NCBI GenBank assembly: GCA_964575095.1
Contig: CAZNPA010000002.1
Location: forward strand, 1 to 64,000
DNA length: 64,000 bases
Direction of reading: 5' to 3'
Source of the DNA: CAZNPA01 sp964575095
Lineage (GTDB): Bacteria; Pseudomonadota; Alphaproteobacteria; Rickettsiales; SXRF01
Position numbers and translations under genes: made by a program
Shown: positions 32,923 to 44,600 of the stretch, piece by piece
Numbering within the stretch: position 1 is the first letter of the stretch
Layout of the letters: every line of letters begins with the position of its first letter
Notes under the pieces: generated by a model
Told to the model about the DNA's origin: nothing
Database searches by the model: none
Seen by the model: the letters and a program-made list of their open reading frames with translations, nothing else

Positions 32923-33840
32923 ATGCCCATCCATTTTTTCCCCAACAAGCCGCATTTCGATTTCATGGGCAAGCGCTGGCTTGGATTTATTTTTTCGATC
33001 GTGCTTACCGTGATTTCGTTGGGGCTGGTGGCAACACACGGCCTTAACCTCGGTATCGACTTCACCGGCGGCATATTGATGGAAGTGCACGCGGAAAAAC
33101 CAGTTGATTTGGCGCCGCTGCGTGATGCGCTTTCGCACCATGAATTCGGCGAAGTCAGCCTGCAGAACATGGGTACGGCCAATGACGTCCTGATCCGGAT
33201 CCAGGCCGGCAAGGACGACGAACAGGCCAAGGTCGTGGCGCGCGTCAAGGAACTGCTGGCTGCCCAACTCGGCGCCGGTATTGATTACCGCAAAATAGAT
33301 TACGTCGGCCCCACTGTCGGCCGCGAGCTGGTGATGGCGGGCGTATGGGCGGTGCTCTTATCCTTTGCCTCAATCATGGCCTATGTCTGGTTCCGCTTCG
33401 AATGGCAATACGGCGTCGGCGCCATACTGGCGCTGATACACGACTCGATCATGATCGTCGGCTTTTTCGCCGTCACGCAATTCGAGTTCGGCCTGACTGC
33501 CATTGCCGCTATCCTCACCATCGTCGGCTACTCGATCAACGACTCGGTGGTGATCTACGACCGCATCCGCGAGAACATGCGAAAGTTCAAAAAGAAAGAC
33601 GTTTTCGACCTGCTCAACCTGAGCATCAACGACACGCTGTCGCGTACCGTACTTACCGCCTCGACCGTGCTTCTGGCATCGCTCTCGCTGGCGTTCTGGG
33701 GCGGAAAAATTATCGAGGGCTTCAGCTGGGCGATCGTGTTCGGCGTTTTAATCGGCACCTATTCCTCGATTTATATCTCCGCTCCGGCGCTGATTTATTT
33801 AAACCTGCGCCCCGTGCAGCCGGAAGCGCAACCGGCCTAA
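32923..33840 (+). CDS. secF: Protein-export membrane protein SecF
   Basis: SecF works with SecD to pull translocating proteins out using the proton gradient. The 305-residue protein has six membrane segments, the early GIDFTGG motif, and the conserved TIVGYSINDSVVIYDRIREN block. secD and yajC are not next to it, so SecD is encoded elsewhere. It sits 1 bp after the nfu gene and 6 bp before the MaoC gene. Confidence 0.96.
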   Translation: MPIHFFPNKPHFDFMGKRWLGFIFSIVLTVISLGLVATHGLNLGIDFTGGILMEVHAEKPVDLAPLRDALSHHEFGEVSLQNMGTANDVLIRIQAGKDDEQAKVVARVKELLAAQLGAGIDYRKIDYVGPTVGRELVMAGVWAVLLSFASIMAYVWFRFEWQYGVGAILALIHDSIMIVGFFAVTQFEFGLTAIAAILTIVGYSINDSVVIYDRIRENMRKFKKKDVFDLLNLSINDTLSRTVLTASTVLLASLSLAFWGGKIIEGFSWAIVFGVLIGTYSSIYISAPALIYLNLRPVQPEAQPA

Positions 33841-33846
33841 GGCGTT

Positions 33847-34284
33847 ATGGATTATAAAGATTTGCACGGCTATTTCTTCGAGGACTTGAAGGTCGGCATG
33901 AGCGCCACCGTGAGCCGCACCATCACCGAAACCGACCTCAGGAATTTCTCCGGCGTTTCCGGCGACACCAATCCGATGCACCTCAACGAGGAGTTCGCGC
34001 GCCAGACGCCGTTCGGCGGCTGCATCGTCCACGGGATGCTGACGGCGAGCCTCATCTCTGCCGTGGTCGGCACCAAGCTCCCCGGTCCCGGCTGCATCTA
34101 TATGAGCCAGACATTGAAATTTTTAGCTCCGGTACGCGTCGGCGACACCGTCTATGCCACCGGCACGGTCAAGCAGTTGTTTAAGGATAAAAAACGCGCG
34201 TTACTCGACACCAAATGTACTGTCAAAGATATCATCGTTATCGACGGCGAGGCGCTGATCAAGGTTCCTTCCAGATCTGAATGA
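33847..34284 (+). CDS. MaoC-like (R)-hydratase, hot-dog fold
   Basis: The 145-residue protein has the hydratase-2 motif FSGVSGDTNPMHLNEEFARQTPFG with the catalytic Asp/His pair (DxNPxH) and GGCIVHGML. Members hydrate enoyl-CoA to (R)-3-hydroxyacyl-CoA, for example feeding polyhydroxyalkanoate synthesis; a role with the bdhA gene 18 kb away is possible but unproven. It overlaps ribF by 4 bp. Confidence 0.9.
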   Translation: MDYKDLHGYFFEDLKVGMSATVSRTITETDLRNFSGVSGDTNPMHLNEEFARQTPFGGCIVHGMLTASLISAVVGTKLPGPGCIYMSQTLKFLAPVRVGDTVYATGTVKQLFKDKKRALLDTKCTVKDIIVIDGEALIKVPSRSE

Positions 34285-35228
34285 TGCATATCATCCGCGA
34301 TTTTGAACATTGCCCCGGAGCGCGAAAAGGCGCAGCGGTGGCGCTCGGTAATTTCGATGGCGTGCACCGCGGCCATCAGGCGATTCTCAAGACCTGCATC
34401 GATCAGGCCAGAAAGAACGATTGTCCGTCGGCGGTGATGACTTTCGAGCCGCATCCGCGCGAATTCTTCGCCAAAGACAAAGCGCCGCTCAAGATTTATC
34501 CGCTGCATAAAAAATTACGGCTGCTCAGTGATGCCGGCATCGACATTGCGTTTCTGGCGCGGTTTAACCGCGCACTGGCGGCGCTTGCCGCGCATGAATT
34601 CGTCGGCGACATTCTACATAAGCAACTGGGTGTGCGCCACGTCGTCACCGGCTATGATTTCGCTTTCGGCAAAGGCCGCGGCGGCAATACCGATTTCTTG
34701 GAAAGCGAGGCAAAGAAACTCGGCTTCGGTTTTACGCGCGTCCAGCCGGTCGCGGAGCAGGATAGCGCCATTTCTTCGAGCGCCATCCGCGCGCTGCTTA
34801 AGGAAGGCGACGTCGCCCGTGCTTCGCGCTTGTTGGGGCGGCCTTACAGCATCGGCGGGCGCGTGCAAAAGGGCGACGGTCGTGGCCATGCATTGGGATT
34901 TCCCACAGCCAATATACGCTTGAACGGGTTGTTTACGCCGCGCTTTGGCATTTATGCCGCGCGCGTGGGCGTTGGCGCCAGCTGGCACGACGCCGTCGTA
35001 AGCCTTGGCATCCGTCCGATGTTTCCGCTCAAAGAGCCGCTGCTCGAAGTGCATTGCCTGAGCATGAACCGCGATCTTTACGGTCAGGCGATCGAGGTGC
35101 ATCTGGTGGAATTTATCCGTGACGAAGAACATTTCGGCGGCGAACCGGAACTTTCGGCGCAGATGATGGCCGATTGCAAGGCGGCGGAAACGATTTTACA
35201 ACAACGCAGGAAAGCGGCGCATGGCTAA
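34281..35228 (+). CDS. ribF: Riboflavin kinase / FAD synthetase
   Basis: RibF makes FMN and FAD from riboflavin. The 315-residue protein has the N-terminal adenylyltransferase domain (VALGNFDGVHRGHQ, later ISSSAIR) and the C-terminal riboflavin kinase domain (GRGHALGFPTANI, and PLLEVHCLSMNRDLYGQ). It overlaps MaoC by 4 bp and lspA by 8 bp. ileS, usually between ribF and lspA in proteobacteria, is missing here. Confidence 0.95.
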   Translation: MMHIIRDFEHCPGARKGAAVALGNFDGVHRGHQAILKTCIDQARKNDCPSAVMTFEPHPREFFAKDKAPLKIYPLHKKLRLLSDAGIDIAFLARFNRALAALAAHEFVGDILHKQLGVRHVVTGYDFAFGKGRGGNTDFLESEAKKLGFGFTRVQPVAEQDSAISSSAIRALLKEGDVARASRLLGRPYSIGGRVQKGDGRGHALGFPTANIRLNGLFTPRFGIYAARVGVGASWHDAVVSLGIRPMFPLKEPLLEVHCLSMNRDLYGQAIEVHLVEFIRDEEHFGGEPELSAQMMADCKAAETILQQRRKAAHG

Positions 35229-35709
35229 CAGACGTTGCATCGGGATCAGTCTTTTCATCATGGCGATAACGTTCGGTTTGGACCAGTGGTCCAAATCAGT
35301 CCTGCTGAAACTTATGTTAATGCCGCCGCAGCCGCCTATCGAGGTTTTGCCGTTCTTCAATCTGGTCATGGTTTGGAATACCGGCATCAGTTTCGGCCTG
35401 ATGTCCGGTCACAACCCGCCCTATGTGTTTATCGGGCTCTCGGCAGTGATTCTGACCCTATTGGCGGTATGGTTGAAACGCACGTCTTCTATCTTCATCG
35501 CCGGTGCGCTGGGGCTTATCATCGGCGGCGCGCTGGGTAATATCGCCGACCGCGTGCAATACGGCGCTGTCGCCGATTTCTTTGATTTTTATATAGGTTC
35601 TTACCATTGGCCGGCCTTCAATATCGCTGACAGCGCCATCTTTATAGGGGTTGTGCTTTTGTGCATACACAGTATATTTATAGAGCAAAAAACGAGGAAA
35701 AACCCCTGA
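35221..35709 (+). CDS. lspA: Lipoprotein signal peptidase LspA
   Basis: LspA is the inner-membrane aspartic protease that cleaves prolipoproteins. The 162-residue protein has four transmembrane segments, early DQWSK, and the catalytic aspartates in GALGNIADRVQYG and PAFNIADSAI. It overlaps ribF by 8 bp and the DUF3035 lipoprotein gene by one base. Confidence 0.95.
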   Translation: MANRRCIGISLFIMAITFGLDQWSKSVLLKLMLMPPQPPIEVLPFFNLVMVWNTGISFGLMSGHNPPYVFIGLSAVILTLLAVWLKRTSSIFIAGALGLIIGGALGNIADRVQYGAVADFFDFYIGSYHWPAFNIADSAIFIGVVLLCIHSIFIEQKTRKNP

Positions 35710-36347
35710 TGCGCACACTCCGGATATGGCCGCTTTTATGCATGACTTTCCTTGCTGCCTGCAGCGGTGGCACGGTCAAGGATTCGCTGGGACTGAACCG
35801 CAAGGCGCCGGATGAGTTCCGCGTCGTTTCGCGTCCGCCGCTTTCGGTGCCGCCGCAGTTCGAGCTGCGTCCGCCGGCCGCTCCCGGTGAAGTGACAAGA
35901 TCTCAGGATGCCGACAAAAAGGCGCAGTCTCTGCTCTTGGGCAATAGCATCAAGGGTGACGGGAATAAATTCATTTTACCGTCGGGCAATGCTGATGCGG
36001 TGCCAGTCGCAGTGCCGGCCGGAAAACCCCCGGTGGTGACATCGCCCGAATCCAATTTTCTGGAGCGTGCCGGTATCCAGCAGGCCGATCCCAACGTGCG
36101 TCGGGCGTTGGATCAGGACCACGCCACGGCCGGCCGTCCGGTGGCGGCGGAAGAAGAGGAAAGCTCGTGGTGGGATGTTTTTTCTACCGGTACGTCCAAG
36201 CCTGATCCGCTGGTCAACGCTCAGGGCGAGGCTGATCGTATCCGCAGCAACAAGGATAGCGGTAAACCGGTGACCGAAGGTGACACCCCTGAAGTGAAGC
36301 AAAAAGACCGTGGTGTGCTGGGACGGATTCTGGGCAACGGCGATTAA
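35709..36347 (+). CDS. DUF3035 family lipoprotein
   Basis: The 212-residue protein has a lipoprotein signal with FLAAC and then a low-complexity Pro-rich region with KAPDEFRVVSRPPLSVPP, the hallmark of alphaproteobacterial DUF3035. This family is regularly encoded between lspA and two M16 peptidases, as here. Role unknown. ATG 35709 overlaps the lspA stop (TGATG). Confidence 0.9.
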   Translation: MRTLRIWPLLCMTFLAACSGGTVKDSLGLNRKAPDEFRVVSRPPLSVPPQFELRPPAAPGEVTRSQDADKKAQSLLLGNSIKGDGNKFILPSGNADAVPVAVPAGKPPVVTSPESNFLERAGIQQADPNVRRALDQDHATAGRPVAAEEEESSWWDVFSTGTSKPDPLVNAQGEADRIRSNKDSGKPVTEGDTPEVKQKDRGVLGRILGNGD

Positions 36348-36351
36348 CCCC

Positions 36352-37704
36352 ATGGCTCAACGCCTGACAACACCGCGCCTACTGTGGGTGGTGCTCGCCC
36401 TGTTGCTATGGGCGCATCCCGCCGCCGCCGAAGTTTCGGCATCAGTCGAGAGCTTTACGCTGGCCAACGGGCTGGAAGTGGTCGTGATTCCCAACCACCG
36501 CCTGCCGGCGGTGTCGCACATGCTCTGGTACCGCGTCGGCGGCGGCGACGATCCGTCGGGAAAATCCGGGCTGGCGCATTTTCATGAACATGTCATGTTT
36601 TTAGGCACGGCGGCGCACGGTCCGGGCGAATACGATGCGTTGATATCGCGCCACGGCGGCCAGCAGAACGCCTTCACCGGCTACGATGCCACAGCCTATT
36701 ATATCGACATCTCCAAAGATGAATTACCACTGGCAATGGCGCTTGAGGCTGACCGCATGAACCCGCTCACGGTGTCGGATGCCGGTGTCAAAAGAGAGCG
36801 CGAAGTGATTATGGAAGAGCGCCGTGCCCGCATTGAAAACAGCCCGACCGCTTTGTTCAGCGAGCAGATGAATGCGTCGCTGTTTCGCCAGCATCCGTAC
36901 CATACGCCTGTGATCGGCTGGATGCATGAGATGAAGCAACTGACGCGGGCGGACGTGTTTCGTTTTCACCAGATCTGGTATCACCCCAACAACGCCGTGC
37001 TCGTTTTAAGCGGCGACATCACCGCCGCCGAAGCGCGTCCGATGGTTGAGCGCTATTATGGCGGCTTACCGCGCGTGCCGGTGCCGCAGCGGCGCTGGAG
37101 CGACGAGCCGCCGCAGTTGGCTCCGCGCCAGATCGCCATGCGCCATGCCAACGTCAAGCAGCCGGTATGGTCGCGGATTTACGCCGCGTCCAGCCTCGGT
37201 TATGGCAATAAAGATCAGGCATTGCCGACGCTGGTGTTGTCGCAGCTTCTCGGCGTGGGGAAAACCAGCCGCCTCTACCGGTCGCTGGTGACGGACAAAA
37301 AATTGGCCAGCAGTGTCGATGTCGGCTACGACGTGTTCACTATCGGCCCGTCGCGGTTTGAAATCTCCATCATCCCTGAATCCGGCACCGACATGGAAAC
37401 CATCACCAAGGCCGTGGATGAAGAAATCGCGCGCAGCCTCAAAGACGGCTTCAGCGATAAAGAGATGGCGCGGGCGAAAACCCAGCTTAAGGCTGATTCG
37501 GTGTTCACCCGTGACGATTTAAACGGCATGGCGCGCACCATGGGCTGGATACGCATGGTCGGGCTGGACAAAGATTATTTCCTGCGCTGGCCGCAACTGA
37601 TTGAGGCGGTTACGGCCGAAAGCGTGTCAGAGGCCGGAAAATCGGCGCTCAATCTCAATCAGTCGGTCACCGGTTTCCTGCTGCCGGAAGAGGAGAAGAA
37701 ATAA
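36352..37704 (+). CDS. M16 family zinc peptidase, catalytic member
   Basis: The 450-residue protein has a signal peptide ending HPAAA, then the inverted zinc motif HFHEH (His76, Glu79, His80) with the downstream EREVIMEERRAR glutamate. It is the active half of a two-gene pitrilysin-type peptidase and is likely periplasmic. The start at 36352 gives the signal sequence; an upstream ATG at 36310 lies inside the preceding gene. Confidence 0.93.
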   Translation: MAQRLTTPRLLWVVLALLLWAHPAAAEVSASVESFTLANGLEVVVIPNHRLPAVSHMLWYRVGGGDDPSGKSGLAHFHEHVMFLGTAAHGPGEYDALISRHGGQQNAFTGYDATAYYIDISKDELPLAMALEADRMNPLTVSDAGVKREREVIMEERRARIENSPTALFSEQMNASLFRQHPYHTPVIGWMHEMKQLTRADVFRFHQIWYHPNNAVLVLSGDITAAEARPMVERYYGGLPRVPVPQRRWSDEPPQLAPRQIAMRHANVKQPVWSRIYAASSLGYGNKDQALPTLVLSQLLGVGKTSRLYRSLVTDKKLASSVDVGYDVFTIGPSRFEISIIPESGTDMETITKAVDEEIARSLKDGFSDKEMARAKTQLKADSVFTRDDLNGMARTMGWIRMVGLDKDYFLRWPQLIEAVTAESVSEAGKSALNLNQSVTGFLLPEEEKK

Positions 37705-37706
37705 CC

Positions 37707-39035
37707 ATGCGTTTTGTAAGCGGCGTATTTTTTCTCTGTCTTGTCCTTTGTCAGCCGTCCCCCGCCATGGCGACGAAGGTAAAAGAAGTCGTCAGCGAGA
37801 AAGGCATGAAAGCGTGGCTGGTTGAAGAGCATACGCTACCGTTGGTGGCCATCCGCGTCGCCTTTACCGGCAGCGGTTCGGCCTATGACGGCGAGGGTAA
37901 CGAGGGCCGTGCCAACATGGTGGCGGCGATGCTGACCGAAGGCGCCGGCGATATGAACGATCGCGAATGGAATGAAGCGCTGGAATCGCGGGCGCTGGAG
38001 TTCAACAGCTCGGTCGACGAGGATACGCTGGAAGTGTCGATGCGGGCGTTGAGCGAGCATAAGGATACCGCCTTTTCCTATCTCGGCCTCGCGCTTCGGG
38101 AGCCGCGTTTCGACTCCGACGCCATCGATCGCACGCGGCGTCAAAGTTTGAGTTTGCTGGTACAGCAGGAGCAAAGCCCAAGAGAAACATTGGAGCGCCG
38201 CTGGCGCAGGCAGATTTATGGCGACCATCCCTACGCCCACATGCCGTTGGGATCCGAATCCTCCATCCGGCGCCTCGACCGTTCCGATTTGCGGGAATTC
38301 GCCGAGCGGCACCTTACGCGCGAAAACATCATGATCGCGGTCGTGGGCGATATCACACCCGAGGAATTGCGCCTGCTGCTGGATAAATATTTAGGCGGTC
38401 TGCCGGAGCATTATAAACCGGAAGTCATCGTGCCGGAGGCGGTCATAACGGCTGATGGCAAACCGGCGGTTATGGATTTTGACATACCGCAGACGCTGGT
38501 GATGTTTGGTACGGAAGGCCTGAAGCGCAACGACCCCGATTATTTTACTGCCCATGTCATGAACCAGATCCTGGGCGGCGACGGCGCGCTTACTTCATTG
38601 CTGGTGCAGGAGATACGCGAGAAACGCGGGTTGGCCTATAGCGCCTATTCGGCGATGAAGCCGCTGGCGCATGCCGCCAGCTGGCAAGGCGGTTTCGCCA
38701 CGCGCAATGAACAGGCGGGCGCGGCGCTTTCCGTGCTGCAGGAAACATTGCGCCGGTTTGCCGCCAACGGTCCGACTGCTGCCGAGCTGGCTACCGCCAA
38801 GCAATATCTGGTCGGATCGTTCATGCTGCGCCTAAACAGCAACGACGATCTCGCCAGCTTCCTGATTAATATGCAGTTTAACAACCTGGGCATCGACTAT
38901 CTCGATCGGCGCAATGCCATGGTGGCGGCGGTTACCCGCACCAAGGTCAAGGCGATGGCAAAGCGTTTGATTGATACTGATAAACTCGCTATTGTTATGG
39001 TCGGAAAGCCTACCTTAAGCCCAAGCGCGCCATAA
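37707..39035 (+). CDS. M16 family peptidase-like partner, inactive
   Basis: The 442-residue protein has a signal peptide and the M16 fold but lacks the HxxEH zinc site, having EGNEGRANMVAAML in its place. It retains the C-terminal substrate motif EKRGLAYSAYS. It should pair with the active protein two bases upstream, like the alpha/beta halves of mitochondrial processing peptidase. Confidence 0.93.
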   Translation: MRFVSGVFFLCLVLCQPSPAMATKVKEVVSEKGMKAWLVEEHTLPLVAIRVAFTGSGSAYDGEGNEGRANMVAAMLTEGAGDMNDREWNEALESRALEFNSSVDEDTLEVSMRALSEHKDTAFSYLGLALREPRFDSDAIDRTRRQSLSLLVQQEQSPRETLERRWRRQIYGDHPYAHMPLGSESSIRRLDRSDLREFAERHLTRENIMIAVVGDITPEELRLLLDKYLGGLPEHYKPEVIVPEAVITADGKPAVMDFDIPQTLVMFGTEGLKRNDPDYFTAHVMNQILGGDGALTSLLVQEIREKRGLAYSAYSAMKPLAHAASWQGGFATRNEQAGAALSVLQETLRRFAANGPTAAELATAKQYLVGSFMLRLNSNDDLASFLINMQFNNLGIDYLDRRNAMVAAVTRTKVKAMAKRLIDTDKLAIVMVGKPTLSPSAP

Positions 39036-39037
39036 CT

Positions 39038-40315
39038 ATGTTTTACCGTCACCGTGCAGAGTATTGCCTCGATACGAAGATCGGCAAGAACGGCGTCAGT
39101 CAGGCACGGCTTGACGCCATCACCGCAACGTTATCGTCGGCATTTACCGCGCTGAAACAGCGCAAAAATAAAACGGCGGTGCCGCTTCTGGCATTGCCTG
39201 CGCGCACGGCGGACATTTCGGCGCTTACGGCGCTTTCAGCAGAGATAAGAAAAAATTGCCGTCATGTGGTTGCCGTCGGCGCCGGTGGGTCGGGGTTAAG
39301 CGGTCGCGCGCTGGCGGCGCTGGCGCCGGCCTCGGCGACGACGCTGCATTTTCTGGAAACGATCGATCCCGACGCCATAGGCGCCTTGTTGCATGCGTAC
39401 GACACTACCGCCACACATTTTATCATTATCAGCAAATCCGGTACGACGGCGGAAACGCTGGCGCAATTTTACGTGTTGCTCGATCAGGTCAAAAATAAGC
39501 ACGGCGCATTGCCGCTGGCAAAGCATTTTACCATTATCACTGCCGCCGGCGATAATCCGCTGCGCGTGGCGGCAAAGGAATTCGGCATTACCGTGCTCGA
39601 TCACGATGCTGATATCGGCGGCAGATTTTCGGCGCTGACCAATGTCGGCCTCTTGCCGGCGGCGCTGGCGGGGCTTGATATCGCGCGTCTGCGCCGCGGT
39701 GCGCAATCGGTGGTGGATGAACTGGATAAGGCACAAACGCCAGCCGATTGCCAGCCGGCGCTGGGCGCGGCGCTGCAAATGGCATTCATCGAGAAAGGCT
39801 GTAACATCACCGTCATGCTGCCTTACGCCGAGCGGCTTTCCGGCTTTTCCAGCTGGTACCGCCAGAGCTGGGCGGAAAGCCTGGGCAAGGGCGGTAAAGG
39901 TTCCACGCCCATTCGCGCCGTCGGCACCACCGACCAGCATAGCCAGCTGCAGCTTTATCTGGACGGCCCGCGCGACAAGCTCTTTCACCTGATTACGGTC
40001 AAGCGCGCCGGCACCGGTCAGTTATTGCACGTGCCGGGCACGAAAGATTTAGCGTATTTACGCGGCAAAACCACCGGCGACATCATGGCCGCTGAGCAGA
40101 AAGCGACGCTGGAAACGTTGACAAAAAATCAATGCCCGGTGCGCTGGTTTGATCTCGATGCGCTGGCGGAAGAACATATGGGCGCGCTTCTCATGCACTT
40201 CACGCTTGAGATTATTTTCATGGCCGGGCTGCTTAAGGTCAATCCGTTCGACCAGCCGGCGGTGGAAGAAAGCAAGCGTCTGGCGCGCGAATATTTGCTG
40301 ACGGGGAATCTATGA
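39038..40315 (+). CDS. pgi: Glucose-6-phosphate isomerase, short form
   Basis: The 425-residue protein contains two SIS domains: VVAVGAGGSGLSGRA with IISKSGTTAETL, and the later ESLGKGGKGSTPIRAVGTTDQHSQLQLYLDGP, which is PGI-specific. The usual E. coli-type enzyme is about 550 residues; this is the shorter bacterial type. It interconverts glucose 6-phosphate and fructose 6-phosphate. It overlaps mutL by 4 bp. No glycolytic neighbours are present. Confidence 0.9.
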   Translation: MFYRHRAEYCLDTKIGKNGVSQARLDAITATLSSAFTALKQRKNKTAVPLLALPARTADISALTALSAEIRKNCRHVVAVGAGGSGLSGRALAALAPASATTLHFLETIDPDAIGALLHAYDTTATHFIIISKSGTTAETLAQFYVLLDQVKNKHGALPLAKHFTIITAAGDNPLRVAAKEFGITVLDHDADIGGRFSALTNVGLLPAALAGLDIARLRRGAQSVVDELDKAQTPADCQPALGAALQMAFIEKGCNITVMLPYAERLSGFSSWYRQSWAESLGKGGKGSTPIRAVGTTDQHSQLQLYLDGPRDKLFHLITVKRAGTGQLLHVPGTKDLAYLRGKTTGDIMAAEQKATLETLTKNQCPVRWFDLDALAEEHMGALLMHFTLEIIFMAGLLKVNPFDQPAVEESKRLAREYLLTGNL

Positions 40316-42090
40316 CCATACGCCTTTTGCCGTCGACGCTGGTAAACCGCATCGCCGCCGGCGAGGTGATCGAGCGCCCGGCATCGGTGGTAAAAGAGCT
40401 GGTCGAAAACGCCATTGATGCCGGAGCAACGCGGGTTGATGTTGCGCTGGAGCAGGCGGGAAAAAACGGCATCGTCGTCGAGGATGACGGCAAGGGCATG
40501 ACTATGGCCGACCTGATGCTGGCCGTGCAGCGCCATGCCACCTCCAAATTGCCGGACGACGATCTGCTGTCGATTGCATTTTTAGGTTTCCGCGGCGAAG
40601 CGCTGCCTTCCATCGCTTCGGTCAGCCGGATGAATATCACCAGCCGCGCCGCCGGCCAGCCTGCCGCCTGGCGAGTGGCGATCGAAGGCGGCGACGTCAT
40701 GGCGCCGGTGCCGGCGGCGCTTTCTCGCGGCACGCGCGTCGAAGTGCTCGATCTTTTCTATGCCACCCCGGCACGGCTCAAGTTTTTGAAAACCGATAAG
40801 ACCGAAGTACAGCAGGCGCTCGATATCGTCACCCGCCTCAGTATGGCCTATCCCCATATTTCATTCTCGCTGACCTCGGACGGCAAGAAACTTTTGTCCG
40901 TTGACGCCTCGCAAGGCGAATTGCTGAATGCGCGGCTGAAGAGGCTCAGCGACGTAATCGGCAAGGAATTTGTCGAGAACGCGCTGCCGCTCGACCACGC
41001 GCGCGGGGCGATCAAACTTTCCGGTCTGGTGTCGCTGCCGACGTTCAACCGCGGCAATTCCAGCGAACAATACCTGTTCGTCAATAATCGCCCGGTGCGC
41101 GACCGGCTGCTACTGGGTGCCTTGAAAGGCGCCTATATGGACGTGCTGGCGCATGACCGGTATCCGGTGGTGGTGCTCTTTTTCGATGTGCCGGCGGAAG
41201 AGGTGGATGTCAACGTGCACCCGGCCAAGGCCGAAGTGCGTTTCCGCGACAGCGCCCTCGTGCGTGGCATGATCGTCGGCGGCATCCGCCATGCGCTGAC
41301 CGAAGCCGGCTGCCGCGCATCTTCGACCGTGGCCGGTGAGGCGCTGGCGCGGTTCTCTCCTTCTCCTTCGCAACCTTCATATGCCTATGCTCCGGTATCG
41401 GCGTTCCGCGAGCAATACGCCACGCAGCACGCTTTTGCCCATGCCCTGCCGCCGATGGCGCGCCCGGCCAACGATCCGCTGCCGCAGGACGCTCCCGATT
41501 ATCGTCATTATCCGTTGGGTGCCGCCTGCGCGCAGCTTCACCAGACCTACATCGTCGCCGAAACCATGGACGGCATGGTGATCGTCGACCAGCACGCCGC
41601 GCACGAACGGCTGACGCTGGAAAGAATGAAAACGGGTCTGGCCGAGCAAGGCATCGAGCGCCAGAAATTATTGTTGCCGGAAGTGGTGACGTTGCCGGAA
41701 GACCTAGCCGAAGCGCTGCTTATGCGCCAGCAGGAATTGCTCGAATTGGGGTTGGTGATAGAAGGGTTTGGCAGTGGTTCTATCGTCGTCCGCGAAACGC
41801 CGTCGATGCTGGGCGAGGTCGATGCCTCGGCGCTGCTGCGCGATCTGGCCGACGAGATACGTGAGACCGGAAACGCGACGGCGCTGAAAGAACGCCTTGA
41901 TCATCTCTGTTCAACCATGGCCTGCCACGGCTCGGTCCGCGCCGGACGAAGCCTCACCATCGCCGAAATGAACGCGCTGCTTAGGCAGATGGAAGAGACG
42001 CCGCTGTCCGGCCAGTGCAACCACGGCCGGCCGACGCACATCATCCTAAGTCGCAAGGATATCGAAACATTATTCGGGAGGCGCGGGTGA
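40312..42090 (+). CDS. mutL: DNA mismatch repair protein MutL
   Basis: The 592-residue protein has the GHKL ATPase motifs VENAIDAGA, DDGKGM, ATSKL and GFRGEAL, a variable linker (about 345-400) and the C-terminal endonuclease motif DQHAAHERLTLE, which fits DQHA(X)2E(X)4E, as well as ACHGS and QCNHGRPT. The endonuclease motif is typical of bacteria that lack MutH. It overlaps pgi and the next gene by 4 bp each. Confidence 0.97.
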   Translation: MTIRLLPSTLVNRIAAGEVIERPASVVKELVENAIDAGATRVDVALEQAGKNGIVVEDDGKGMTMADLMLAVQRHATSKLPDDDLLSIAFLGFRGEALPSIASVSRMNITSRAAGQPAAWRVAIEGGDVMAPVPAALSRGTRVEVLDLFYATPARLKFLKTDKTEVQQALDIVTRLSMAYPHISFSLTSDGKKLLSVDASQGELLNARLKRLSDVIGKEFVENALPLDHARGAIKLSGLVSLPTFNRGNSSEQYLFVNNRPVRDRLLLGALKGAYMDVLAHDRYPVVVLFFDVPAEEVDVNVHPAKAEVRFRDSALVRGMIVGGIRHALTEAGCRASSTVAGEALARFSPSPSQPSYAYAPVSAFREQYATQHAFAHALPPMARPANDPLPQDAPDYRHYPLGAACAQLHQTYIVAETMDGMVIVDQHAAHERLTLERMKTGLAEQGIERQKLLLPEVVTLPEDLAEALLMRQQELLELGLVIEGFGSGSIVVRETPSMLGEVDASALLRDLADEIRETGNATALKERLDHLCSTMACHGSVRAGRSLTIAEMNALLRQMEETPLSGQCNHGRPTHIILSRKDIETLFGRRG

Positions 42091-43060
42091 CCTTCACGAT
42101 TACGGTTGCGCTTTCCGCTTTCCTGATGTCGCTGCTCGGCACGCGGATCATGATTCTGGCGTTGCACCATCGTCCGGTGCCGATGGATATTGACAGCCTG
42201 CGTAATAAGCGCAAGGCGCCGCCGCCCAAAGGAGGCGGAATTGTCGTGGTGTTCGCGCTGGTGATTTGTTTATTAAATGCCGACATTGGCTACCACATCG
42301 TTCTTTCCCTGCTCTTGCTTACGGCTGTTTCGCTTCTTGACGATCTGGTCGGTGTGCCGGTGGCGGTGCGGCTGGTGGTGCAGGCGGTGGCCGTTGCCAT
42401 TCCTTTGAGCACGATGCAGGTATCGTTTCTAGGCGGCATGATTCCGGACTGGCTGGAGCAGACAGGTATTTTCCTGCTTTGGATGTGGTTTATCAATTTA
42501 TTTAACCGTATGGACGGCATCGACGGCTTGTCGACGGTGGAAATGATCAGCATCGGCATCGGCCTATGTTTGCCGGTGGCATTTACCAGCGCTTTCCCTG
42601 ACCATTTGGCATTGCACGGATTGATTGTCGCCGCCGCCGCAAGCGGATTTTTATGGTGGAACTGGCAGCCGGCCAAGATCCTTCTCGGGAGCGTTGGCGC
42701 TGTCCCGATCGGGTTTTTGCTGGGTTATTTGCTTTTTATCGCTGCTGCCCGAGGTTACGGTGCGGCGGCGATTATCCTGCCGGCGTATTATTTAAGCGAT
42801 GCCGGCATTACGCTGCTGGCGCGACTGGTGAAGGGCAAAAAAAATTCCGACTATTACTATCGGAAAGCAATCAGGGCAGGGCGTAGCCATGATGCCGTGG
42901 CACGGTATATCTTCGGCGTCAATTTCCTGCTGATATTGCTGGCAACGTTTTCAGTTTTGGATGAAGGCATGGCTATTTTTGATATGGCGCTTGCTTATCT
43001 GGCCGTGTTTATGCTACTTGGATTTTTCGCTCATTCACACCCGTCGCAAAGCCGTCCCGC

Positions 43061-43064
<4 letters not shown>
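42087..43064 (+). CDS. MraY/WecA-like glycosyl-1-phosphate transferase
   Basis: The 325-residue polytopic protein has the family's aspartate motifs, LLDDLVG and NRMDGIDGLS, and about ten transmembrane segments. It transfers a sugar 1-phosphate to a polyprenyl phosphate carrier on the inner membrane; which sugar is unknown. I start at GTG 42087 overlapping the mutL stop (GTGA) because it leads directly into the first membrane helix; ATG 42015 would lie inside mutL. The stop overlaps purH. Confidence 0.88.
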
Positions 43065-44596
<1,532 letters not shown>

Positions 44597-44600
44597 ATAA

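Noticed and set aside
37707..39035. Second M16 gene as a pseudogene because the HxxEH motif is missing
   Set aside because: The frame is intact with signal peptide and substrate-binding motif; zinc-less partner subunits are normal in this two-gene family.
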